A DNA stretch of 64,000 nucleotides from Hirudinaria manillensis (Eukaryota > Annelida > Clitellata > Hirudinida > Hirudinidae). Below are positions 23,478 to 37,400 of the stretch, piece after piece. The position numbers and the translations under genes were made by a program. Below the pieces are notes generated by a model, which did no database searches, had not been told where the DNA came from, and worked only from the letters and a program-made list of their open reading frames with translations. Positions within the stretch are counted from its first letter, which is position 1, and every line of letters begins with the position of its first letter. The stretch is taken from positions 4,096,001-4,160,000 of the forward strand of contig CM067527.1 in the NCBI GenBank assembly GCA_034509925.1, read 5' to 3'.

Positions 23478-26400
23478 ATGAAACGTTTTAAGGATGCAAA
23501 GTCAATCATGGACGTTTGTAAATACGTAATTGGGTTGTATTTTTGTTCAATCATTTTGCTGGCGATAAACTGTCATGCCGAGAGATTGGGTGAGTTTAAA
23601 TGGTTTTGAAAACCGTTTAGAAATCTCCTGCAAGCTCACTGCAAAATATGCACATCTGAGAAAAACCTGCAACTCTATTACATATATTATGAATGCTTGA
23701 GCATAATGTTTGAAGTTCGAGGGAATCTAGCTCTTGAAAGCTCTAAGTTATCAGATGAATTTGTTATATTTATTTAAAAGGATCATTTGCAATGATAATT
23801 GATCGTCATTAAATTTTCAAAGGGTTCAAAGTGATTTTGAGAGTAACGGGCACGAATTTATTTTGCGGTGGTGATAATGATGATGATGAGAAGAGAGAGA
23901 GAGAGGACGACAATGATAAATGTAACAAGACATTATTTAATAATCTTCTTTTTTTCTTATAGAGTACATTTATAATTTATCATGATATTATACAATCAGA
24001 CGACATCGACGACATGTCACCGAACTAATATCCAGTTTCAGTTTCCATTCTCTCAACGTTTGATTGTTTGTCTCAGACTAATATAAGGCTGACTAAGAGC
24101 AACGAACTGAAAACAAAAAAGGGATGCTCTCTTCTTCATACCTTGTATTGTATGCGGGACACGTGAAAATAATTAAAATAATTATAATTATAATTTCAAT
24201 AATTCACGTTTTACTTTAAAAAAATTCCCGACATCTTATCAATTTTTCGCGCGTCAGTAGAACAATAGTCAGTAGAACCTCCGCTATACCATACAATCTG
24301 GCTTACATTGTACACTAATCTTAAACCTAAATGAACTATGTGTTGTGCTTTACATGAAAACTGTCCAACATATTTGTTCCTAAATATTTTAATTATAATT
24401 TAATTACTCGCAAAACTAATTAAAATTAGATATTTTCAAAAATATTAAATGAAAACGGTGATTCTAAACAATTTTAATTGATTTTTTTGGTAACAATCTT
24501 TAAACAATTTTCCTGATTTCTAGAAATAAAATGTTTTATATTCGTCTAGAAAATGGAAATGATGACGACGACTATGACGACGGTGATGGTTATAAATGCT
24601 CATTGAATGTACATTTGTATTTCAAGACGCCGGCCTTTTTAGAACTAGTACATTACACTTATTTGTTAACACTTGAAGGAAATAATACGCCATGGCGCAT
24701 TGCAGTATCGGATCTAGATTATTTAAGGGAGAGGATAAATTGGCCATAAATTGGACATTGGAACTTGGACTGGGTATTGGTGGGTAGAGTTATTTTATCC
24801 TAGCCTAGTGAAGTCATTTCAGCAAACCAATTCTTCAACTCTCTGATGAGCTTTTGGTTGCTTCTTATTATTAATTATGATTACTATTATTAATTAATTT
24901 ATTATTAATAATTAATTAATTAATAATAATTAATATTGAAAGGCGGAAGTCCAATCCTCAAGAGGAAGCTAATAAAAAAATTACGTCCTGCAATGTCAAA
25001 GAGGCATTGAATAAAAGAAGGGAAGCTATAAAATATTTGTTGAAGTTCAATTGTACCAAACAAAATTTATAAATAGTTCTTTTTTCGTTTTAAATACATA
25101 TCAATTTTTCAACGTGGAATGTTTGTCACTTTCCCATTTTAGTTAGAATGGCTTGGGCGTTGCTAAGATACGACAATAAAAATTCTGAGGAAGTAAAAAG
25201 TAATAGTAGCTAAATAAATAATAGTTAAGTAATAATAATAATTAAGTACAAAATCTATCTGCGTCGTTTGTCGTAACATTGGTTTTCTATAATTCACAGA
25301 TTATTATAATATCATGGATGTCTTAATCTGACATCCATCCGCATCATCAAGCATAATAGTAATCTGTTCATTTTAATTGAAATTAATTCATTAAATTCGA
25401 TTAAGTATAACTAATAAATTAATGACTAATAAGATAACTTGACTCAGATTCATCGGATAACAAGTTGTGAGAAATAAGTAAATCAATAATTCTTTATTGT
25501 TGAACGTGCTGCAGGTGCATGGTCACGTGGTCCTTTATAAAGTATGAGTAATAAAGGTAAAGTTCCTATGATTTTCCATGTTGTCATCACGTGGAGAATT
25601 AACAGCGACGATCTCAATTTGTCTTGTTAACGATAATTAATCAATAAACATCAGGCAATGTAATAATAATTAGCTAATAAACATCATGCAATATAACAAT
25701 AAATACGTTTACGATGAACAAGTTTTAGTCATATTTACGACAACAGAACGACGTGGAAATTTTCATTTCAATACCTTGCATTTGGCTTAATGCGATATCG
25801 ATTGCGATATCATGACCACATCACATTTGGCGTACATCCGTTGAAGATTAGGTCAATCTTGTGGACTCTGGTCTCCGTTTTAATAAGTCTTTATTTAACA
25901 TACGTTGCGTATGAAGAGTGGCGATTAGATTAAAATAAAATAATTTAAAAAGGACAACTTATAAAAACAGAAAAAGTTTAGATCTGCACGGGATTAGTAT
26001 CTCTAGAAAATATCATAAAATATAATAAATTTATGACATTGAAACTTGATTTTAATTTGATCCTAAATATAGAACTACAAAATTTTCAAATAGTATTTTC
26101 CAATCTATTTCACTTTTAAGATTTTGACATTATATTTGCAGGTCTTTTTCTTTCAAATGGGACATGTATTCTAGAGTTCTCAGGAAAGGAAAACGTTACC
26201 GTAATTTTTTGCCAGGTCAGATTTTGTGAATTTTTTTCCAACTGTGTTTGAAAATTCTATTTGAATCGAGTGTAATTTATTGATACTTATTACAATTTTT
26301 AAAGAAAATCTTAGACATTTTGAAAAGAAAAGCAGACAAATTTCCAATTAAAAACTCGCAATGTAAAGCTTGAAGCATTGGTGCAGAAATGTGATGATTT

Positions 26401-29400
26401 TGAATTAATTAATGACTGTTTAAATGCCATTTATTGGTTAGTCCCCGCAGGGTCTAATGATTGCTATTTAGCCTCTTATAGTAATAGTATGTTTCAGTTT
26501 CTTTGAAATCGATCATCTAGATGTGCAAAATCTATAAACAATAGTTATGTCGTTTTTTGTTGTGAAATTCCATTATTTATGATACATTTAAGAATTAAAA
26601 ATCATATAAACTGAGTAACTAATATTAATTACAACGCAATCTCTACAGACAAATGGAAACTTAGTGGGTTTGGATGTTGATGGAGAGGCAGCTTTAATTT
26701 TTTGGTCCAACAATGACAGGACAAATAACCAGAATGGAATATTTTCAGCCAATCTGAATGGCACAAATGTGACAAAGATATTCACAGGTTTGATGTGAAT
26801 TCAATTTCAAACGAATTTTTAGAACTTTTTGATTCAAGCCTTCCATGGCTTTTGCTTTTATGTCAAATTTCTACGTTTCTGCATTTAGTTTTTCTTTTAT
26901 TTATGAATTTGTCATTTATTCAAGTATAAAATATTTCTTATCTATTAATTAACTCGGTTTTTCATTTGCTTTTATAATGTTTATCACATTAACTCCCAAA
27001 AATAGATAAACTTTATTTATTTATTAGTTAATTGTTGTGCCATTTAAATCAATGACATGAAACATACGAATCGACAGACACCCGAACGATCAACGGGTTG
27101 ACTCTCGATCGTTTTGCTCGGTTTTTGTATTGGACGGATGAGGAATTTCAGTACTTGCAGTCTTCCAAGTATGACGGATCCTGCATGAGAATCATGGTTT
27201 TCCAAGATCTTCGGATGCCAAGAGGTCTGGTGGTCGACCATTTGCAAGGGTATGGCTTCAAGGAATAAAATTAAATGTTAAATAAATAGTAACGAAATGT
27301 CGTATGATTATTTTTTAAATCACTCATGGAAAAGATTCTTTATGATTTTATTGAATCTTATTTGCACTCTAACATCTAATACGACTTAAGTGCTGTTTCA
27401 GTCACAGAGTGAACACTAACTTTAAATTATAATTTGCATTATCATCCCACAGTTGCTTATATAATGTAAGAGCATTTTTTTCCTGGAAGGTGGTTATTTT
27501 GGAATGACCAAGAAAAGCATACTGTTGAGATGAGCATGCTGGATGGGTCAGAAAGGAAAGTCCTGGCTTCTAACATCACACAAGCCAACCAAATGGCCAT
27601 TGATGTGCTTAATGAAACTGCCAGGTAACTCTAACTTTGATTTAGCAAATTAATAAATGGGTTTGTTTATTTAGAAAGCCTTGCTGGCTTTGTGATGCAG
27701 GGTGTACACCTATCATATAATTTTATTATATTATATCATATCATCTATCCATAAGTTTGAATATTCAATGTAGATTTGATTTGCAAACCACTTCTTCTTT
27801 TATGTTTGCTCTAGGAAGTTGTATTTTGTGGATGCTGCCAATCACTCACTGAAATCCATCCTGCTCCTCTCCTCCAACTCTTCTCCAGAACCCCTGGCAC
27901 GATCTGCGGAGGTCGAATTGACGTTCGACCGGAGCTCGATTTCGGAGAACGAGACGATCTTCGGTTTGGCAGTGGAAGGAGAATTGCTTTACGTGGGCAC
28001 GTGGATCAATTGCAGGCTGATTGAAGTTAACCTGACCAATAAAGTATCACACGTTGTCTCTGACAAATTGGGAACCAACAGGCTGTTTAGCCTGGCTATC
28101 TTGAAAGGTTCAATTACCTTTCAATCATTATTTAATTTTAATTAAATTAATTAAATTAGTTAATAATTCGTAGTAATTTCTTAAGCACCGGTTTTTTTTG
28201 TAAGGCTTTACATTCTTCGTGTCCGACTGGTCACAGTTCGGAATGAATGCTCGTAAAAGATTTAAATTTTTTAATTAAGTTATTGTTTCTCGCGATAAAT
28301 TAAAATCACGAAGTAAGACTAAATTGATGGCTTCAATTAATTAATTCATTTAATTAATTAATTCATTTAATTAATTAATTCATTTAATTAATTAATTAAT
28401 TAACCGTTAATGATTAGCGACTTTTATTAAGGTTCAAATAATGGTTTGTTCGTATACAATCGTATTACTTATTTGTTTTTTTGAGTTTATGAGTTTATTA
28501 AGGTATCAAAGCAACTAAAGGAACAAATAGCAAATTTAACATGTACAATATTAAACAAACAATTATGTACATAACACAATGAAACAAATGAACTTAAAAT
28601 ACAAAATAAACTCATAGGGTCAGTCTTAAGGAAGCTTGGATTTGGATCCAATTATTAATTGTAAACTTGTTATGAATTTAAAAAAACTACAGATGATGTG
28701 TCACTCATCCCAGTCAATGGTCCCTCCGATGCTTCCCCCAATGGCTCTTCTGTTAACCCAACACCCAAATCCTTATTGGACAATTCTTCATCCAGCAACT
28801 TCACAACCATTTCACCATTTCACAGCCGGACAACTGGTGATTCCAACTACTACAACAACGTAGATAGTAACGGCACAGCTAATAATGGGACAGATAGTAA
28901 CAGCACAGCTAATGGTAACTCCATGTCAGATGGCAATTCAACAAATCACAATTCCATTCTTGATAATTCAACTTCTCACAACTCTCCAATCGATGATTCA
29001 ACAGCTAATGACACTACGGCCAATAACTCCACTAGTGAATTCAATTCGACCAATCAGAACACAACGGCTGATAACAATGCGACCAATCACGACATCACGG
29101 CTGATAACAATTCAACCATTCACAACACCACAGCTGGCAATTCGACCAATAACCCTGCTCCCGGTGCAGACCTTTCCGGTCTGAACGCTTCCAATGCAGG
29201 AACCTGCAACTGGAGGCAAAGCACCTGCTCGCACATCTGCATTCCATTGGGTCCGAAGCTCGGACACAGGTGTGCCTGTCCCACTTACGGAGGATTGAGC
29301 GTGGAGGACGCAGGACGCAACTGCACAAGTGATCCACGGATTTCCGTTTGATTTCATCACGTTTACTTTGTAGAAAATTTTTACAAATGCCATTAATGTA

Positions 29401-30281
29401 ACGTTTCGTATCGCTAGAGTTAATTGGTTCGCACATGTTAAAAGTTATTGTTATTGATGTTAATTATTGTTATTCTATTACGATTAATACAGCATTATTA
29501 TTGATTTGATTTAGGCTAATGAAATGGTTATTTAATTATTTATTATACTAAAATTCACCAGCCCCTTCTGAAGTTCTGGTGTACGCAGATGTAAATTACA
29601 AGCACATCGGTTGGTTGGACGTGTCCAGGAAGAGATCGAAGCAGTCGCCCGATTTGCATCTCATCGCTCGCAGTCCTCGACCAATAGCAATTGCCTACGA
29701 CCCCCTTGAGAAGGTTTACATTCTGAATAATTAATTTTATTATAATTTAATGAAGATTCTAAAGATTTGAATAAATTATGGATGCCTTCATCTGCATTCT
29801 CTTGTCAATGTCATGTCTATTACTGTTATTGTTATCCTGATTAAATTATATTTATTACATTTATTATTATTATTTATTTATTATTATTATTATTATTTTA
29901 GTTATTATTTTATTTATTATTACAATTTGTTATTTAGATGTTAAATTTTTGTTAAATTTTATTAATTGTTTGCTTTTGCAGTTGGTGTATTGGAGCGATC
30001 CTAAAGATGGATGCATTCACAAAAGACCCTTCAATGCTTCAAAATCTTCAGATATTTTCTTATCTGACAACATCAACATTGTTGATGGTTTGTTTGGAGT
30101 TATACTCTAATTTTTTCCAGGATTTGTGTATGACAAAGTTTGACAAAGTCTGCTATGCAAATATATACTGCTTATAATAATAATAATAATAATTCCAACT
30201 ATATATTAATAATAATTATTATTATTATATTAATAATACAATGTTAACAATAATTATATATAATAATAATTATTATTATTA

Positions 30282-30316
<35 letters not shown>

Positions 30317-32664
30317 TATATAAATATCTGATATGTAAATAATTATTTATTTGCAATTAGAATCATGCTTGGAATAGTTATTTCACTCAGGCTTACGCAA
30401 TATTTTGTTTCCCCAAACTGCTCCATGACGTTACAAACATCATTGTTTATAAAAGAACTTCTGAGTCAGTAATTTTAAAACTATTAATTAAGTAAGTAAC
30501 ATGAAGCAGTTTGTTGAATTACAATGTTTATTAATTAATTATTAATTATCATAAATTTATTAATTTATATTAATTATTAATTATTATAAATTTATTAATT
30601 TATAAACTATTAAGATTTTGCATAAAATAATTCATTAAATTCATTATTTACAAATTTCAAACACAGGTCTGGCAATTGATTATGTGAGGAGGAATCTCTA
30701 TTTCTCGAACATGGATGAGTCGACCGTCAATGGTACTTTGTACACGAAGCATAATATAGAGATTGTGAGCTTGGATGACAGAAATGCAAGAGTCGTTTTG
30801 ACCAGGAATGTGAAAAAACCGAGGGGACTCTGGATTGACTTTGGTGCCAAGTTAGCATTCAATTATAGAATATTTATTTTTTATTTTTAAATAATATGAT
30901 GAAATTTCATTTGCTAAAGTTCAGTGTATTTGAATCAAAGATTAGTTTAGAGACGATTTTTCGACAAGTGTCCTACTATCCTGATAATATCTATGTTAAT
31001 ATTAAATGTTCTACTTGCTCAGACATCTTTATTACACTGACTGGGGTCAGCCATCCAAAGTTGTGAGGTCAAACCTCGAAGGGACCAATGCCACGACCAT
31101 CCTGACCAATCAGAACAACTTCTTCCAGAATCCAAACTCAGTTGTGACTACGTTGAACAAAGTTTTTGTGGCTTCATCGACTGAAAATTTAAAAACCAAA
31201 GAATCCGTTCTCCCAATTGGCTCTTCGGGTCAAGGTCATCTGTGGTACATTGACAAGGACCGACTGAACAACAATTTGGTGCCCTACAATTGGTCTGATT
31301 TGGGCTTGCAGAATCAAAAGGTTTTTATTCAAATGAATTGATTTCTCATTCATTTTTTAATTCATTCCTACTCATTAAGTAGTACCTAATGTAATGAATT
31401 TTTTGAGATTTTTGAGACGATTTCTGGGTTTTATAAAAAGCAATACAAAGTCATGGAACAATTAATTCTATTCAAATGATGATATTTTTCTGCAGGATGT
31501 AATTTTTTTTTCAGTCGCCTTTTGGAATGACGACTTCTGCGTTTTCTTCTTCTTCCATCTTCATCAGTAGTTGGAGCGATGGATGTTTGTTGGAGTTCAA
31601 CATCACCACTGAGGAGTACTTTTGCTTTGCAAACTCGAGTGGACTCGCAGGCCTTGCATTCGTCGATGCAAACGTGACGGTCGCAAAAGGTTGTTTGGAA
31701 CTTTGAACTCTTCTTGAAGTGGTTTTACTAACTCGGGGTTAGGGTTGGGGTTAGGGTTAGGTTTTATTACTTAATTACTTAAGAATCGAAACAGTTAAGT
31801 TAGTTAGTAATAATCAATAGCAAATCAATTATGAATTTGTATTGGTAGCACAGAAATTATAAACTCTAAATTATGTATTTTCGAGAGTTTGTTTGTGCAA
31901 ACAAATATAATAATTATTTATTTCAAATTCCGTCAAACAAAACTTCGATTCTCATGTTTCAAGTTATTCAGTGAAATAATAAAAGCCAGACATTGTTTCA
32001 CCGATTGACAATCAAATGCATGCTGCAATCATGCATCACCTGTCAAGCATGTGATGCATGATTGCAGCATAATTGAAATTCACGGCTTGTTGATTTTGAT
32101 GATGATGACTATTACGATGACAGCGGTGATGATGATGATTGCTTTCATTTTCAAATCCTTACATGACGAAAATATCAATCATAAAAATTTGTAATGTATT
32201 TCAATAAATTATTTGATATATATATCAAATATAGTACCTTATATATATATCAAATAATTTATTGAAATATATATATCAAATAATTTATTGAAATAATGGA
32301 CAATAAAGCATGACAATTAATGTAATAATGTTATTAATACTTTGCTGAGAATCCAGAATAATATTAGTTCATCTCCCTCCCCAAATAACAGATGATGCTT
32401 GCAAGCTTCCATTCGACTGCAGTTTGAAGACAAACGGAGGAATGTGCCTACCATCTGGTGGCGCCACCATCAGATGTCGCTGTTCTTCTTACGGCGGTCG
32501 AGTCATGTCGTCCGACACTAACAACTGCACGGGTCGGTGCTTGCAGCGGTCGATTGTCGGGTCTTTGTCGTGGTTTCGGTTGTTGTTGTTGGTGTTGTTG
32601 ATGATTGGCATTCATTCATTCATTCCCTTCATTGCCTTTATTGGACTTGAAGTCAGGGGATCGG

Positions 32665-32717
<53 letters not shown>

Positions 32718-34402
32718 ATGCAGTCATGAAGTCATTTGTTAAGTTAATTAATTGATTTGAGCGATTAGAATATTATACAAATTGTACAATTTATTGTATT
32801 GTTTTTTTTTAGGATATTGTTTTTGGGATAAAATGGAGCAAGTTAAAAATTGGCTAAATAAATGCAAATGAGTAATAAATGAGAAATCCATTGACCTAAA
32901 ATTTATGAAAAAAGATATTTTTAAATTTTAGCTATGCCGTTAATATTTAACATTTAGTGGTTTAAGAGATACCGATGTCATTTGATGTTTTTATAAGAAA
33001 TAAAGTCATTTAATTTTAAATGTTTTTTTTTAATGCATGGCAGTTCCCGAGAATTTCTTTCTGATTGCTGACATGATGTCGATAAAGATGTTGGGTTACA
33101 AGACGACAGACGAAAATTTGTACGAAGTGGTGACCGGTAACTTCTCGACCAGTTACAGCGCCCTCGCCTATGATCCGAAATCCGGCGCCGTTTTCTACAG
33201 CGATGTCAATCAGTAAGCTATGAACATCGATGTTCAGACCTTTTTCAATTTGTCTCGATTGTGCCTCGGCAGACGTCGTCGGTTTCTAACGAGATGCAGC
33301 TGAGTCGGATATGTGTTTCGTTTTTCCAGTAGTTTATTCAATTGTTATTTATTTATTTATTATTTTTTTTATACTGGTCAAATATTAATGAATCTTGACT
33401 TGAAATGATTGCAACACTCAGGAAGACGATCAGAAGGACGACTCTGAAAGAATCGCCAAACGACGGACCATTTTATGGCGGTCCGTTGATTGACGACATG
33501 CTGTTTTATGAGGGCTCCCTGTATTGGATTGACAATCAAGACAACGCTTCTATTGCAAGGCTAACCCTCAACAGCAATTCAACTGGCAATCCACCTCGTC
33601 ATGAAGTTCTGCTCTCAAACCTTACGCAAAGACCAAAGTCTATGGCTATCCACGAAATCAAAGGGTAATCAAAGAGAACGATCTGTTAATTGTTAATTGT
33701 TCTGTTAATTGCTTTAGAAATTTCTGAATGTTTATTATTAATTTTAAAGTCTTGATTTCAAGAAAAGCATGTTTTTAACTTTGATTTTGACATCCTTGTT
33801 GACATCATTTCATTGTTTGTTGATATGCATGCCTTAGCAATACTTGTATGTATATTAATGTATATTACTGTATATTACATATGTGTATATATTAGCACTA
33901 CATGTTTGTATATTAATGTATGTTACACATGTGTATGTATGCTTTAGCATTAAATCTGCAACTCAGGATCTCAGTCTTTTCAAATATTCTGTCCGTTAAC
34001 CTGTGAGTGTTTGCCAAAGACCCGTGAATGTATTTTATTGTTTATTTATTCCAGAAAAAAAAAGTAAAAAAGTAATCTCTGTAACAAATTATTGAAATTA
34101 ATTAATTTATTTATTTTCTAATCGCTTCAACTCCAGGCACCTGTACTTCACGTCGGACTTGTTGCCGTACGTGTGGAGATTCAAGTTGAAGGACGGCAAC
34201 GGGCAGGTCGATAGGTTCGTTGCCGACGGACGCCTGTTCGAGTCCGGACCTTTGTTTATCGACCAAGAAGAGGAAGTCTTGTATCTCATGGACAAGCAGA
34301 ACGGGAGTGTTATAAGCTGCAGACTCGACAGACTGAGTATGGACGGTGATGTTGTTGTTGACATCAATGCTGACACCCTCGTCGTCATCATCATCATCAT
34401 CA

Positions 34403-34468
<66 letters not shown>

Positions 34469-37400
34469 CATCATTATTATTATTTGTATAATTGCAATTT
34501 TTTAATTTCCCATGGAACTGGTTACTCATGTTTATTGCTTATCATAAACTTATCACATCAGTGATTCAGAAGTGTTTAGGTGACCAACAATTACTTAATT
34601 TACATGATTATTTATGACTCACCGAATCAGTGATTTCTAGACAAACGTTGTCCTTTGCAAAGTGGCATTGAAAAAAAACATTACGTAAACACGAAATTAC
34701 TTTAATAACCAAGGAGAGTTTTAAGTGTTATAAATTAATACTTTATTAATTCACAATTAACAACATTGAATGTTTTTCTTTTTTTTTTCACTCCACTTAA
34801 TTTCAGATCAAACCGGGGCCTTTAAAAGTGTAGCCAACCTCACTGGGGGCTTGTACTTTTACAGTTTTGTTGTTCGCAACAATTCAATTTACTATTCCAA
34901 CTGGGCCGATCGATCGATCCAAGTCTTCGACGTCGTCGATAAAACAACCAGAACGGTGGCTGGCGATCTCACTCGCCCGACGAGATTTCTGCTTCAAAAC
35001 TCGGCTCCAAAAGTGGCTCCAAGTAAAACTTATTTGCTTATTAATTCATTTAAAAAAAAAAAAGACAGGAGATCTTCTGATGGAATTACTAAGTTGTTCT
35101 GTTGACCATGTTTACTTGTGCTGACTATTCATAATCCTTTGGATGCATCGAGTGAGAGAGTGAATGCCAGATGAATTATGGAGACGCTGTCAAAGGAGAT
35201 GATTTGCTTGTATGATTGATTGATAGATTGTATGTTAGAGAACCTGAAACCACTTTGAAAATACATAACTAATTAGTAAATCTTATTCATACAATTTCAT
35301 TTTCTAGTCAAGCCAACTTTATTTTGGACTTTGGGGTTTACATCCACTTATTATTCATCACTTCATCACATCACAAATGAAACGTCGCTCCCTACTTCCT
35401 TGCTGCTCACATCCTCACAAAATGCAAGCCTCACATCATTCTCCAGTTCATCATCATCATCAACACCATCATCACCATCATCATCATCATCATCAAAGTC
35501 AATATGGACAACATCGCCCATGTACATAACCAATGGTAGCTCTATAACATTCAATGATAGTTATCCATTTTCATCGGAACATCAATTCCCATCTCTGAAT
35601 TCTTTCACAAGTTTATTAACTGATTCCATCCATTTCAATGACAACTTCCCACTTACAAGTCATGATTTACATGGTAATTCAACCACTGAAAACCATACTT
35701 CCTGTTGCAGCAAAAGACAAACAGCAACAACAATTCACTTGAATTCAAAAACACTTCCATCCTTCACTTCAATGGACTTTAACATCTCATCAGATGCTAA
35801 AATCAGAACTTCTTCTGTAACTTCATCTTCTTTTTCTCTCTTGTCTTCTTCTTCTTCGTTCCTTCCATCATCCACAAACGGAGCGACGATGATGACGATT
35901 TCAGATGGAGTTCACTTTGAATCCAGTGGATCGTCAAGTGAATCGATGTTTCCTTCCTCTGGGAAAACAAATTCTGGATTTCTTTCATCCACAACTTTTC
36001 TCAGTCTCAGCCATCCATCGGAGTTTAAAACGTCCAACTCAAACATTCCTAATTCTGCATCATCTTCAGTGACAAGTTTGACAGAAGTTCAAAGCACTAA
36101 CTCGCTGAAATCCTCTTCATATTTGTTGTCATCATCATCATCAATGGCATCATCATCATCATCATCTTCGCCAAAATTCTCTTCTGCAATTCACATGACC
36201 ACCATCAGTTCCATTTATAAAACCAGCCTTCACTCCACAAAATCCACATCTCAACAGGAAACCTCGCCTCAACAATTTGCTGTTACCACTTTGGTGCCAG
36301 ATTTAACTTCATCAACTCTTTTGAAGCTTACATCATCATCATCATTATTATCGTCTTCATTTTCAACACCGATATCATCTTCACTTTTGCCATCAAAATC
36401 AAAATTGTCTTCAACTTTATTTACATCACCATCACCACCACAAGCAGCATCATCATCATCGCCACCATTATCATCGTCGTCGTCATCATCATCAGCAACT
36501 CTGTCGTCGACGTCACTGCACCCATCAACTTCTGCAACAACATTTGCTGCTTCCACCTCTTCACCCAAAGGCAGAATGTCTTCTTCAGTCAGCAAGAAAT
36601 TCTTGATGTCCGTCGCGAGTCCTTCCGAGTCAATGACGACGAGTCGCAACCTTCCTGACCAACCGTCACCGATCTTTCCGTCATCTCCTCGACTCGGAAC
36701 CGGATTCACTTCTGAGCCGAGGAGAACGACTCCGATTTCCAATCCAATCACAACTAACCGAACATCCCTATTTTTAGAAAGCACGCCTGACCTTAGGTCC
36801 AAGGTCACGTTGTTACCAATCGAAACAACTTCTCCGGGCGATGGTACTTTGGATTACCACGAACGATCCTCGAATGGTCCCGATGTTGTCGGCTCTCTTT
36901 CGAGTCTCATGACAACAACAACAACAACATCAACAATGTCTGCTGCCAACACAACATTTGTTCACGTCATTGATGTAACCTCATTGAATATTCATGACCA
37001 GACTGTTGAGCTTTTTACCCAGCCATCTGAAACACCTTGTGCACTCTTTACCAAGTCAGATCAAAATGAAGATGACTTTAACTTATCATCATCATCATCA
37101 TCTTCACCACCAACATCATCATCATCATCTTGGGATAGTCTGAATAAACGAACCGAAGCGACCTCAAATTCAATGGAAACTTCTGCATTTGAAAGTCAGT
37201 TATTGAATTATTTTCAAGTTTTAAAAATAAAAAAAAAACAAATTGAAAAAAAATATGTATACAAAAAAAATAATATACACCCTCAAAAATAATTTACACC
37301 CTCAACATCTTTCAATGAGTGACAAATGAAAACCAAAAAAAAATAGAAGAATAATTAATGTATTCAATTAGCAAACCATTAACTCCCGATGCTCCCGATG

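Noticed and set aside
24531-24749. 72-codon acidic frame in receptor intron 1
   Set aside because: No splice sites join it in phase and the acidic run comes from GATGACGAC repeats.
34107-34529. Minus-strand frame with long poly-Asn and poly-Met, and plus-strand poly-Leu/poly-Tyr frames nearby
   Set aside because: They are translations of the (ATT)n/(ATC)n microsatellite; only the exon 34137-34345 on the plus strand is supported.
36269-36808. Minus-strand 179-codon frame rich in Asp
   Set aside because: It is the antisense of the TCA/TCG serine repeats of the mucin exon, with no domain or splice support.
35331-37292. Independent mucin gene starting at its own ATG
   Set aside because: The upstream exon joins it in phase through a good acceptor (tttctag at 35301-35307), and downstream exons continue in phase to a TM helix.
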